Shown in pieces: positions 58,414-64,000 of a DNA stretch of 64,000 nucleotides (position 1 is the first letter of the stretch; every line of letters starts with the position of its first letter). The notes under the pieces are model-generated. The model was not told the origin of the DNA. It did not search any database and saw nothing but the letters and a program-made list of their open reading frames with translations. The position numbers and the translations under genes are program-made. Source of the DNA: Delftia acidovorans (GTDB lineage: Bacteria; Pseudomonadota; Gammaproteobacteria; Burkholderiales; Burkholderiaceae_C); contig JAITUC010000011.1 of NCBI GenBank assembly GCA_031286585.1, forward strand, positions 186,001 to 250,000, read 5' to 3'.

Positions 58414-58962
58414 CTACTGGACCATCGCTCCCGCCAGCAGGTCCATCTGCGGGCTCGGCGCAACCCTGCGGCCTTCCAGCGCCTTGAGCTTGCCTTCCAG
58501 CTCCTTGATGCGGGCAGACATCTCGCGGCGCTGGGCGGCCTGCTGGAGCTGCAGTTCCTGTGCCAGCAGGCCGACGTCGTGCTGCAGCTGAAGGTTGCTG
58601 TGCTGCATGGCGTTGCCCTGGAGGCGGATTGCGATGATGCGCAGCTCGCGGGGCCATACGCGCAGCTGCTGATCACCCACTTCGATCAGCGTCATGCCGT
58701 CGTCGAGGTCAGAGAAGTAGACGGTGCGCGGCGCCCCGGGGCCCTTGACCAGCTCGTATACGCCGTCGGTGGTGCGGCGCAGGATGCCGTCCTCGCTGAT
58801 CATCCGGGAGACGTGGTCGTCAATGATGTGGTAACTCTTGCCTGTCAGCTCCATGAGCCGCTGGCGTGTGATGTTCTGGCCCAGGTGCGCCATCTCCTGG
58901 ATGTGATCCCAGATGATTTCGCGTGTGGTGCGTTCGTCGTGCTGTGGCGTGGTGGTGGTCAT
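58414..58962 (-). CDS. winged-helix regulator with coiled-coil tail
   Basis: A 182-residue protein. About 10-70 is a winged helix (REIIWDHIQEMAHLGQNITR, then LMELTGKSYHIIDDHVSRMI) with a wing EDGILRRTTDGVYELV. About 75-110 is a beta segment, and about 120-165 a coiled coil (LLAQELQLQQAAQRREMSAR). It is the last of the early gene group before the YfbU gene and packaging unit, so it is a candidate late regulator, and possibly the factor acting on the repeated element (speculative). Confidence 0.6.
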   Translation of the reverse strand: MTTTTPQHDERTTREIIWDHIQEMAHLGQNITRQRLMELTGKSYHIIDDHVSRMISEDGILRRTTDGVYELVKGPGAPRTVYFSDLDDGMTLIEVGDQQLRVWPRELRIIAIRLQGNAMQHSNLQLQHDVGLLAQELQLQQAAQRREMSARIKELEGKLKALEGRRVAPSPQMDLLAGAMVQ

Positions 58963-59033
58963 GGCGTTCTCCCGGTAAACTGCGATTGCTCAGGTCACAG
59001 GACCGGGATCGCCCGCCTCGCGCGGGCTTTCCT

Positions 59034-59489
59034 TTATCCGGGCCGGATCTGCCGGAACTTCAGCATCTCCTTCATCGACCAGTGCGCGGCCTCCACGGCG
59101 ATGCCGTTGCGGTCGATCTCCAGCAGCTGGTCAAACACCTGGGCAGCCTGCAGCGCGATTTCCATCTCTGGCTGTGTCAGCTGCACCTTCCCCCAGCGTG
59201 CCCAGCGGGCGCACACCGGCTCGTACAGCTCCAGTTGCGCGTTGACAGCCTGGGCGGCCTCCTCGGTCAGCGGCTCGCCATCCTGCTGGAGCAACCACAT
59301 CATTCGGCTGTAGGTCGTGCCGGTCTCGATCCAGTCGAGGAGGTGCGCATAGGTGGCGCCGCCCTGGGCGATGGTCTGCAGCAGGTCGTGGTGCACGAGC
59401 TTGGCTTCGAGCTTCGTGGACTCGGCCAGCTTCGGGCGCCAGAACTTGGGCAGCTGCGCGGGCACGCGATGTTGGTGGTGGCGCTTCAT
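59034..59489 (-). CDS. early-region protein (151 aa)
   Basis: A 151-residue helical protein; its ATG at 59489 overlaps the DUF1367-like gene stop (ATGA). It starts MKRHHQHRVPAQLPKFWRPK and includes DWIETGTTYSRMMWLLQQDG and MEIALQAAQVFDQLLEIDRN. Proteins of this kind accompany NinB/DUF1367 genes in phage recombination or late-early regions; the function is unknown. Confidence 0.55.
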   Translation of the reverse strand: MKRHHQHRVPAQLPKFWRPKLAESTKLEAKLVHHDLLQTIAQGGATYAHLLDWIETGTTYSRMMWLLQQDGEPLTEEAAQAVNAQLELYEPVCARWARWGKVQLTQPEMEIALQAAQVFDQLLEIDRNGIAVEAAHWSMKEMLKFRQIRPG

Positions 59490-59959
59490 CGCTCGAACCC
59501 TCCCATGAACGATTCCATGCAGGCCCAGCGCTGGTGCACGTCCAGGGCGGGCCAGAGGACTGCCTGGGCGTGGCCGGTCCAGAGGAATGCATCGATGGCG
59601 CGCTGCAGCTCGCAGAAGTCGGCCTCGTCCATGGCCTCGAAGTCCATGGATTTCGGGATCGCGTTGGGCTTGCCGTCCAGGCCCGGCACGAAGTCGCAGT
59701 GGCCCGCGCCCATCAGCAGCCAGTGGCGCAGCTTCGTGATGTCGTCGAAGGCTTCCGTCTGGTCCAGCAGGCGGTTGAGCTTCAGGAAGAAGAAACGGTG
59801 GTGCTCTGGGCACCTGGGCAGCCAGAAGGAGAATCCCAAGGTCTCGCCCGGGGCCAGTTCCATGATGGCGCGGCGGAACTTGGCGTAGGCGCGCTGCGCG
59901 GCCGGGTCCTTGCCGCAGAGCTTGCCCTGCTGGTCTTTCGTGAGAACGAGTTTCGTCAT
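59486..59959 (-). CDS. DUF1367-like protein
   Basis: A 157-residue protein with the DUF1367 pattern: a hydrophobic substrate-like segment LGFSFWLPRCPEHHRFFFLK, LNRLLDQTEAFDDITKLRHW, then HCDFVPGLDGKPNAIPKSMD and FEAMDEADFCELQRAIDAFL. The family occurs in temperate phages near Nin-type recombination genes. It overlaps genes on both sides by 4 bp. The role is not established. Confidence 0.65.
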   Translation of the reverse strand: MTKLVLTKDQQGKLCGKDPAAQRAYAKFRRAIMELAPGETLGFSFWLPRCPEHHRFFFLKLNRLLDQTEAFDDITKLRHWLLMGAGHCDFVPGLDGKPNAIPKSMDFEAMDEADFCELQRAIDAFLWTGHAQAVLWPALDVHQRWACMESFMGGFER

Positions 59960-60465
59960 GCTTCTTCACTCCAGAGGGGAACATTCGCGGGCCAGAGGCC
60001 GGCATCGAGGATCTGCGCGCGGGTGCGCCTCGACAGCACACGGCCCAGCTCGATGTGGGCCTGTCGGCCGCCGGGCACGAGGCGGTATTGATCGAAACGC
60101 TGGTGGCAGCCCTCGATGCCGGGCCGCACGCAGCACAGCGGCATGGACCTGCGGTCGTCCACCTTCAGGCGTGCGCCCTTGCCTTCGTTCTCGTGGGCGT
60201 GCTGGCTGAAACCGACGATGCCGCACCAGGCGCAGGGCAGCGAGGCGACCACGCGGCGGAATGCTTCGCTGCGCAGCGGGCGGTTCTTCGGGATGGCACG
60301 GCCCGAGGTGGAGCCGGTGGAGACGCTGGTGCTGCAGCGCATGCCGGCCGTGGCGCGGGCGCTGGCCATGGCGCGCGCGGCACGCTGGGCCAGGCGCTCC
60401 TCGCGGTCCTGCGCTGGCGCGGCGGCTGGCCGGCGGCCGAAGGGGCGGCGGGTCAGCGCGGGCAT
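59956..60465 (-). CDS. Ref-like HNH nuclease
   Basis: A 169-residue protein. The N-terminal 65 residues are basic and disordered; about 65-150 is an HNH-type domain: LRSEAFRRVVASLPCAWCGI, FSQHAHENEGKGARLKVDDR, SMPLCCVRPGIEGCHQRFDQ. Zinc is probably bound by CAWC and the later Cys/His residues. P1 Ref, a RecA-dependent nuclease, has the same basic tail plus HNH arrangement (family knowledge). It lies beside RusA in a recombination cluster. Confidence 0.7.
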   Translation of the reverse strand: MPALTRRPFGRRPAAAPAQDREERLAQRAARAMASARATAGMRCSTSVSTGSTSGRAIPKNRPLRSEAFRRVVASLPCAWCGIVGFSQHAHENEGKGARLKVDDRRSMPLCCVRPGIEGCHQRFDQYRLVPGGRQAHIELGRVLSRRTRAQILDAGLWPANVPLWSEEA

Positions 60466-60776
60466 GCTTCACCCCCACGGTGAAACCCAGCATTCAAGCC
60501 GTTTCCATCCAATTTCCGTCCGTTTCCACCCCCAGCAGCACCCGTTTCCTTCTCCCAATCTGCCAACCGCAGCTCTAGTGCGGCGATCTTCCTGCGGGCC
60601 TCTCGCAGCATCTCCATCTGCTCGCGGTCCCACAGGAGCATCGCGCGCAACGCGGCCGCCGCCTTCTTGGCCGTGTCCTTGTGGATCTCGCAGTGGTTGG
60701 CCCACATCGGATCTGCGGCGGCCATCTCCAGCGCCTGGGCGGAGATGAGCGCGGTGGGTTTGCCGTACCTGCTCAT
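60453..60776 (-). CDS. small coiled-coil early protein (107 aa)
   Basis: A 107-residue protein overlapping the RusA stop (ATGA) upstream and the Ref-like gene start downstream. Central helical sequence KDTAKKAAAALRAMLLWDRE followed by LREARRKIAALELRLADWEK forms a coiled coil; the C-terminal 25 residues are Gly-rich and basic. No family is recognised. Confidence 0.55.
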   Translation of the reverse strand: MSRYGKPTALISAQALEMAAADPMWANHCEIHKDTAKKAAAALRAMLLWDREQMEMLREARRKIAALELRLADWEKETGAAGGGNGRKLDGNGLNAGFHRGGEACPR

Positions 60777-61258
60777 GCCAGCGCTCCCAGCAGGTCGCCC
60801 TGCTCCGGCACGGGCGCGGTGGCCACGGCCAGCGGCGTGATGGTCACGACCAGCTTACCGCCGTCCACCGGCTCGCCGCGCTGGGCGTTGATGCTGCGCA
60901 CCCAGCGGTCGTCCTCGATGGCCACGCCCTTGAGCGCGTCCAGCAGCACCTTCTGGGCGTTGTCCAGGTCGATGCACTGCACGGTGTCGTCCCAGGCCAT
61001 GGGGTCGCGCTTCGCCCGGCGCGCCCAGTCCTGAGGCCGGTGCGGGTGCAGGGTGTAGGCGATGGCCACGCGGCCAGCGATGGGGCTGCGCACGCCAGCG
61101 GCCTTGGCCAGCCAGCCCACGCGCTCCTTGAAGGCCTTGGCCTCTGTGCTCACGTAGGTCATGGCCATGCTGGTCGCGCCCTTGCGGATCACGCGGGTCT
61201 GCCAGTAGCGGTTACTAGAAACAGGATAAGGAAGGGTGAGAGTGATTGCAGCGGTCAT
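60773..61258 (-). CDS. rusA: RusA-like Holliday junction resolvase
   Basis: A 161-residue endonuclease that should cut four-way DNA junctions. The fold signature is CIDLDNAQKVLLDALKGVAI, with D97 and D99, followed by EDDRWV (D116/D117), the acidic residues needed for metal. The N-terminus ITLTLPYPVSSNRYWQTRV is the usual RusA strand. This N-terminal segment is mimicked by the start of the upstream HNH gene (ITLTLPYPIS), and its own codons are AT-richer than the rest of the gene, suggesting that it came with the inserted element. It overlaps the HNH stop by 4 bp. Confidence 0.88.
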   Translation of the reverse strand: MTAAITLTLPYPVSSNRYWQTRVIRKGATSMAMTYVSTEAKAFKERVGWLAKAAGVRSPIAGRVAIAYTLHPHRPQDWARRAKRDPMAWDDTVQCIDLDNAQKVLLDALKGVAIEDDRWVRSINAQRGEPVDGGKLVVTITPLAVATAPVPEQGDLLGALA

Positions 61259-61854
61259 TGCAGCGCCTCCTCAGGAGTTGCGCCGCGACGAATCCGTCCA
61301 TACACACGGTCCACAGAAAGACCCAGTGCATCGCACCAATCTTTCACGCACTTCGTTTGCCCGTCGCGCGTTGCCCAGATAGTGCTTCGGCGATTGCGTG
61401 CCTGTTCATGATCAGTAGCCCACTTGCAGTTACCCGGCTCATAGCCTTTGCTTGAATCAATCCGCTCAATGGACATTCCCATAGGCCTCTCCCCCATGTC
61501 GGAGAAGAAGTTCTCAAAGCTTTTGTTCCATCGCTCACAGACACGGATGCCGCGACCGCCATAGTTCTGGTACTCGTCGCTGCCGGGATAGTTGCAGCGC
61601 TGCTTCATTGCGCACCAGCTGTTGTAGGTTGGCGTGCCCTTCATCCTGTGAATTGGCTGGCCCTTCTTCCTGATGCAGCCACACGATTTCGTGTGACCAC
61701 TGGTCAACCGGAAGAGCGCTGCGATGTGGTCATTTCCGCAGTCGCAGCGGCAGTGCCACTGGGTTCGCCCGAAACGGTCGTTCTCCGCGCGGGACAGGAT
61801 GGTCAGCTGGCCGAATTTGGCGCTGATGGGGTACGGGAGAGTGAGGGTGATCAT
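61255..61854 (-). CDS. HNH/AP2-type homing endonuclease-like protein inserted at rusA
   Basis: A 199-residue protein from the ATG at 61854. The first about 11 residues (MITLTLPYPIS) copy the RusA N-terminus. Then comes a zinc-ribbon unit (WHCRCDCGN...SCGCIRKKG), a linker, and the HNH-like core (YNSWCAMKQRCNYPGSDEYQ, NYGGRGIRVCERWNKSFENF, MSIERIDSSKGYEPGNCKW, then QARNRRS). A C-terminal NUMOD/HTH-like segment (VKDWCDALGLSVDRVYGRIR) follows. This is the usual layout of phage homing endonucleases. The body is clearly AT-richer than all neighbours. It ends exactly where the new rusA starts. Confidence 0.75.
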   Translation of the reverse strand: MITLTLPYPISAKFGQLTILSRAENDRFGRTQWHCRCDCGNDHIAALFRLTSGHTKSCGCIRKKGQPIHRMKGTPTYNSWCAMKQRCNYPGSDEYQNYGGRGIRVCERWNKSFENFFSDMGERPMGMSIERIDSSKGYEPGNCKWATDHEQARNRRSTIWATRDGQTKCVKDWCDALGLSVDRVYGRIRRGATPEEALQ

Positions 61855-61865
61855 GGGTGGGGCTT

Positions 61866-62093
61866 TCACTCGGTGGCGTTGGGGGTGGCGCGGGCGAAGC
61901 GCAGCTTTCCGCAGGCGTTGCGCTCGACGAGGCGGTGCTTGAGCAGCGCGTTGATGTGGGCCTGTGCGGCATTGGCCGAGGCCCATCCGAAATGCGTGGC
62001 GATGGCGTCGGCCGGCGGCAGCTGGTCGTTGGCGGCGAAGAACTCGCGCATGAAGGCCAGCACCTGCAGGCTGCGTTCAGAGGGCTGCTTCAT
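61866..62093 (-). CDS. LexA-type winged-helix protein (75 aa)
   Basis: A 75-residue protein from the ATG at 62093, overlapping the upstream stop (ATGA). It is a stand-alone LexA N-terminal winged helix: SLQVLAFMREFFAANDQLPP, then ADAIATHFGWASANAAQAHI and ALLKHRLVERNACGKLRFAR. There is no peptidase domain. It may regulate early genes or bind the origin region. It lies 11 bp before the HNH start. Confidence 0.65.
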   Translation of the reverse strand: MKQPSERSLQVLAFMREFFAANDQLPPADAIATHFGWASANAAQAHINALLKHRLVERNACGKLRFARATPNATE

Positions 62094-62296
62094 GCGGCAC
62101 CTCGGGCCAGGGCGAAGTGGAAGACGCCGAACTTGTCCGGGCCGCGCCCCTCGGGGCGGACCTTGCCGGCGCGCACCGCTGCTTCGGCCTGGCCCTGATC
62201 GACCGGGCTCTGCAGGCCAGCCTTCACGGCGTAGAACCCGAAGCCCTCGCGGTAGCGCAGCACAGCGCCGTTCTTGAGCAGCTGGATCAGGCCCAT
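62090..62296 (-). CDS. small early protein (68 aa)
   Basis: A 68-residue protein coupled to both neighbours by short overlaps (62287-62296 and 62090-62093). It reads MGLIQLLKNGAVLRYREGFG, then FYAVKAGLQSPVDQ and VFHFALARGAA, probably a small beta-rich domain. No family known. The overlaps support real translation. Confidence 0.5.
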   Translation of the reverse strand: MGLIQLLKNGAVLRYREGFGFYAVKAGLQSPVDQGQAEAAVRAGKVRPEGRGPDKFGVFHFALARGAA

Positions 62297-62658
62297 GGCT
62301 GCTCCTCGGCGTCCAGCTCGTCCTCGCTGGCATTGGCGCGGCTCAGGAAGTACGCCAGCGCGGCGTCGGGCGTGGCTGAGTACTGCACCAACTCGGCCAG
62401 CAGCTGCACGGTGGCCTGCTTGCTGCCCACGGGAAAGCGGATGGCGCAGGTGCGCTGCTGGATGAACTCGTAGACCGTGAGCACGTCGACGGGCATGTCC
62501 TTGCTTTCCAGCACGCGAATGGCGAAGCGGATGCAGTGGCCCAGTTCGGTCTCCATGTGGGCGCAGTGCAGCGCGTCCATCACGGGGCCAGGTGTGGCTT
62601 GAGCCAGGAGCACGGCGCCCAGAGCGCGCAGCTCGGGACTGTGAATGGGGATGATCAT
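62287..62658 (-). CDS. DnaB N-terminal-like early protein (123 aa)
   Basis: A 123-residue helical protein. The course SPELRALGAVLLAQATPGPV, then CIRFAIRVLESKDMPVDVLT and VYEFIQQRTC resembles the N-terminal domain of DnaB-type helicases (ExxxLGxxL... PVDVVTV), without any helicase domain. It may interact with the helicase loader system encoded upstream (P-like). That similarity is weak and by eye. Confidence 0.5.
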   Translation of the reverse strand: MIIPIHSPELRALGAVLLAQATPGPVMDALHCAHMETELGHCIRFAIRVLESKDMPVDVLTVYEFIQQRTCAIRFPVGSKQATVQLLAELVQYSATPDAALAYFLSRANASEDELDAEEQPWA

Positions 62659-62672
62659 CTCGGGTGGTCCTC

Positions 62673-63119
62673 TCAGGGTTGTTCGGTGCGGTGGCCCAGG
62701 GCTTCGCGGGCGAAGCGCAGGCTGATCACGGGGACGGCCTTGCCGGCTTCATGGCGGGCCATCAGGTCGCGCGCCCACTGCTTCGGGTCGCGCTTGGGCG
62801 TGTCGAATGCGGCCTTGGCGCGCTCCACCACGGCCTTGACCCGCGTGGAGTCGGGCTTGGGGGCGTCCAGCTGCTGGAAGGTCGGGGCCGGCGCGCGGCG
62901 GCACAGCGTGCGGAACTCCAGGACGTTCGGGCACTTCTCGGGCAGGTTGTCCAGCGCCCAGGCGATGTCCTGCAGCTTCGATCCGAAGCCGGCCAGCTCG
63001 TGGGCCCAGACCTCGCGCACGTCATCCAGCGGGGCATTGCCCATGGCTCGGTCCCACACGGCGCCATAGGTGGCGGCCATGCGCTTGAACAGGCGGTCGA
63101 TGACGGCGGCGGGGATCAT
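62673..63119 (-). CDS. replication protein P-like helicase loader
   Basis: A 148-residue protein from the ATG at 63119, which overlaps the upstream stop (ATGA). The pattern VIDRLFKRMAATYGAVWDRA, then EVWAHELAGFGSKLQDIAWA and KCPNVLEFRTLCRRAPAPTF matches the P-like domain of phage replication proteins, which load host DnaB at the origin. It follows the DUF1376/O-like gene, the usual O-P order. Confidence 0.7.
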   Translation of the reverse strand: MIPAAVIDRLFKRMAATYGAVWDRAMGNAPLDDVREVWAHELAGFGSKLQDIAWALDNLPEKCPNVLEFRTLCRRAPAPTFQQLDAPKPDSTRVKAVVERAKAAFDTPKRDPKQWARDLMARHEAGKAVPVISLRFAREALGHRTEQP

Positions 63120-64000
63120 CGTTGCCACCCCAGCTGCTGCTGATCGCGCTGCTGCTCGACCAGGTCAACGGGCACCAGGTCGATCACGCTGCCGCCCTGG
63201 CGCGGCATGCGGTCCGGGTGCGTCTCGCCGGTCATCTGCTCCCAACGGCGCATGCCCTCCTCCCGGTCTTGCTGGGCAAAGGACTGCGGCTGCTGGCGGG
63301 CCGGCACGCGGCCAACACCACGGCGCTCGGCGTACCAGCCGGCGTTGAATCCCTGCCAGCCAGCCTCGCAGCAGTAGGCGATGGCGTCGGCCAGCGACAG
63401 CCCGGCCTTCGCGGCTTCTCGGGCAATGCCCTCCAGGGCGGTGTCGGTCAGCGGTGCGCGCTTGGCCTTGCGAACGGCGAGGAAGTCGTTCCACACGTTG
63501 TCGGGCACGTCAGCAGGCCGGGCGGGCGTGGTGGAGCGCTTGCGCGTCACACCTTCGTTAGAAGGTGTATTTATTGGTGTTGGTGTTGGTGTTGGTGTTG
63601 GTGTTGGTGGCATTGCATTGGCATGAACTTCTGATGCCGTGGCATCGCTTTCTTCATGCCGTGGCATTGCCGCGTGTTCATCACCTGCAGATGCACCGGT
63701 ACTGCCGTTGCCGTTGCCGGTGTTGCTCGGCGCCTGCTCATCACCGCCTTCCGGCTTCTTGGCCCAGCGCTTGTTGGCACGCTCGCGCTGCTTTTCCTGC
63801 TTGCCGCGCATGACCTCGATCTCCTTGTCGGCACGGCTGTTCACCCATCCGGCCTCGGTCAGCTCGAAGAACTCCTTCAGCACGATCTCCACGGCCTCGC
63901 GCTGCTCGGTGGTGGTGGCCAGCACCAGGCGGCACACGGCGCGCAGCTCGGCCGGCAAGGCCCCCTCGGTCGTGTAGTAGGTGTCCAGCAGGCGCCGGTA
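63116..64000 (-). CDS. DUF1376 (YdaU-type) replication initiator, 5' end off window
   Basis: The reading frame is open to the right edge, so the N-terminus is missing; 294 residues are visible. The first visible residues YRRLLDTYYTTEGALPAELR match DUF1376 (YdaU), followed by FFELTEAGWVNSRADKEIEV. A linker contains eleven alternating Thr-Pro residues (from TTGGTG repeats), and a C-terminal helical domain includes ADAIAYCCEAGWQGFNAGWY, as seen in many phage O-like proteins. It probably recognises the phage origin. Repeats inside the gene could themselves be the origin, as in lambda O. Confidence 0.8.
   Translation of the reverse strand, partial: YRRLLDTYYTTEGALPAELRAVCRLVLATTTEQREAVEIVLKEFFELTEAGWVNSRADKEIEVMRGKQEKQRERANKRWAKKPEGGDEQAPSNTGNGNGSTGASAGDEHAAMPRHEESDATASEVHANAMPPTPTPTPTPTPINTPSNEGVTRKRSTTPARPADVPDNVWNDFLAVRKAKRAPLTDTALEGIAREAAKAGLSLADAIAYCCEAGWQGFNAGWYAERRGVGRVPARQQPQSFAQQDREEGMRRWEQMTGETHPDRMPRQGGSVIDLVPVDLVEQQRDQQQLGWQR
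63549..63568. repeat. perfect hairpin within the replication gene
   Basis: ACACCTTC-GTTA-GAAGGTGT, an 8-bp perfect inverted repeat with a 4-nt loop, adjoining the TTGGTG repeat tract. Confidence 0.6.
63574..63609. repeat. six tandem TTGGTG hexamers
   Basis: Six exact copies of the hexamer, coding for alternating Thr-Pro on the minus strand. They could be iterons or an unstable microsatellite in the linker of the replication protein. Confidence 0.8.

Noticed and set aside
59011..59027. Hairpin GCCCGC/GCGGGC as terminator of the minus-strand early genes
   Set aside because: No T-run follows on the minus strand; the pyrimidine tract is on the wrong side.
63574..63609. CRISPR or transposon-end repeat
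   Set aside because: Simple hexamer repeat within a coding linker; no spacers and no flanking element.
1..64000. tRNA or rRNA genes and insertion sequences
   Set aside because: No cloverleaf with a T-loop GGTTCRA block in context, no rRNA-like sequence and no transposase other than the phage one was recognised by eye; a covariance search would be decisive.

Overview
The window is high-GC bacterial DNA made almost entirely of two adjoining prophages. The repertoire (BcepMu gp16-type regulator, betaproteobacterial H-NS-like protein, DUF1376 and DUF3164 genes) and the GC-rich codon use suggest a betaproteobacterium, probably Burkholderiales/Comamonadaceae. That assignment is inference; no housekeeping gene is present to fix it.

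Prophage A (about 1-31,300; mostly + strand) is a Mu-like transposable phage. At its left end a leftward set holds a repressor followed by a zinc-ribbon membrane protein, a proline-rich micro-protein and a SLATT-like two-helix membrane protein that runs off the window. A TCTACC repeat operator separates it from the rightward early genes: gp16-like regulator, other HTH proteins, DDE transposase, MuB-like ATPase, DUF3164, DUF2786, Gp16 and Mor. A terminator follows Mor, and the next gene is already the head protease/scaffold, so terminase, portal, MuF and lysis genes are absent. Then come capsid, tail terminator, tail tube, tape measure and a distal-tail block of siphovirus type. The right end is a modification-like cassette: Com, a 56-residue protein, an ABC-ATPase/GNAT fusion and a formyltransferase-fold protein, closed by a strong terminator near 31,300.

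Prophage B (about 31,380 to beyond 64,000; mostly - strand) is a podovirus-like phage; no tape measure or tail tube is seen. Read in transcription order (right to left) it has replication genes (DUF1376/O-like, P-like), small regulators, an HNH homing-type gene, RusA, a Ref-like nuclease, DUF1367, a YfbU protein, small and large terminase, portal, scaffold, N4-gp56-type capsid, head-tail adaptor, ejection-type protein, excisionase-like and KilA-N regulators, a giant (about 2,122 aa) polyvalent protein with an HELMH metalloprotease motif, and terminal tail genes.

Two features of prophage B stand out. An 18-20 bp element (coding-strand form CCCCCGGCTAGGGTTCGC) lies 30-32 nt before five gene starts and 50-58 nt before two more; it may be a phage-specific promoter. 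Also, about ten small genes on the opposite strand sit in the gaps between the late units. They include an AT-rich island (about 44.85-46.5 kb) with a winged-helix protein carrying a RHIM-like amyloid signature.

The prophages lie end to end and convergent, with no recognisable host gene between them.
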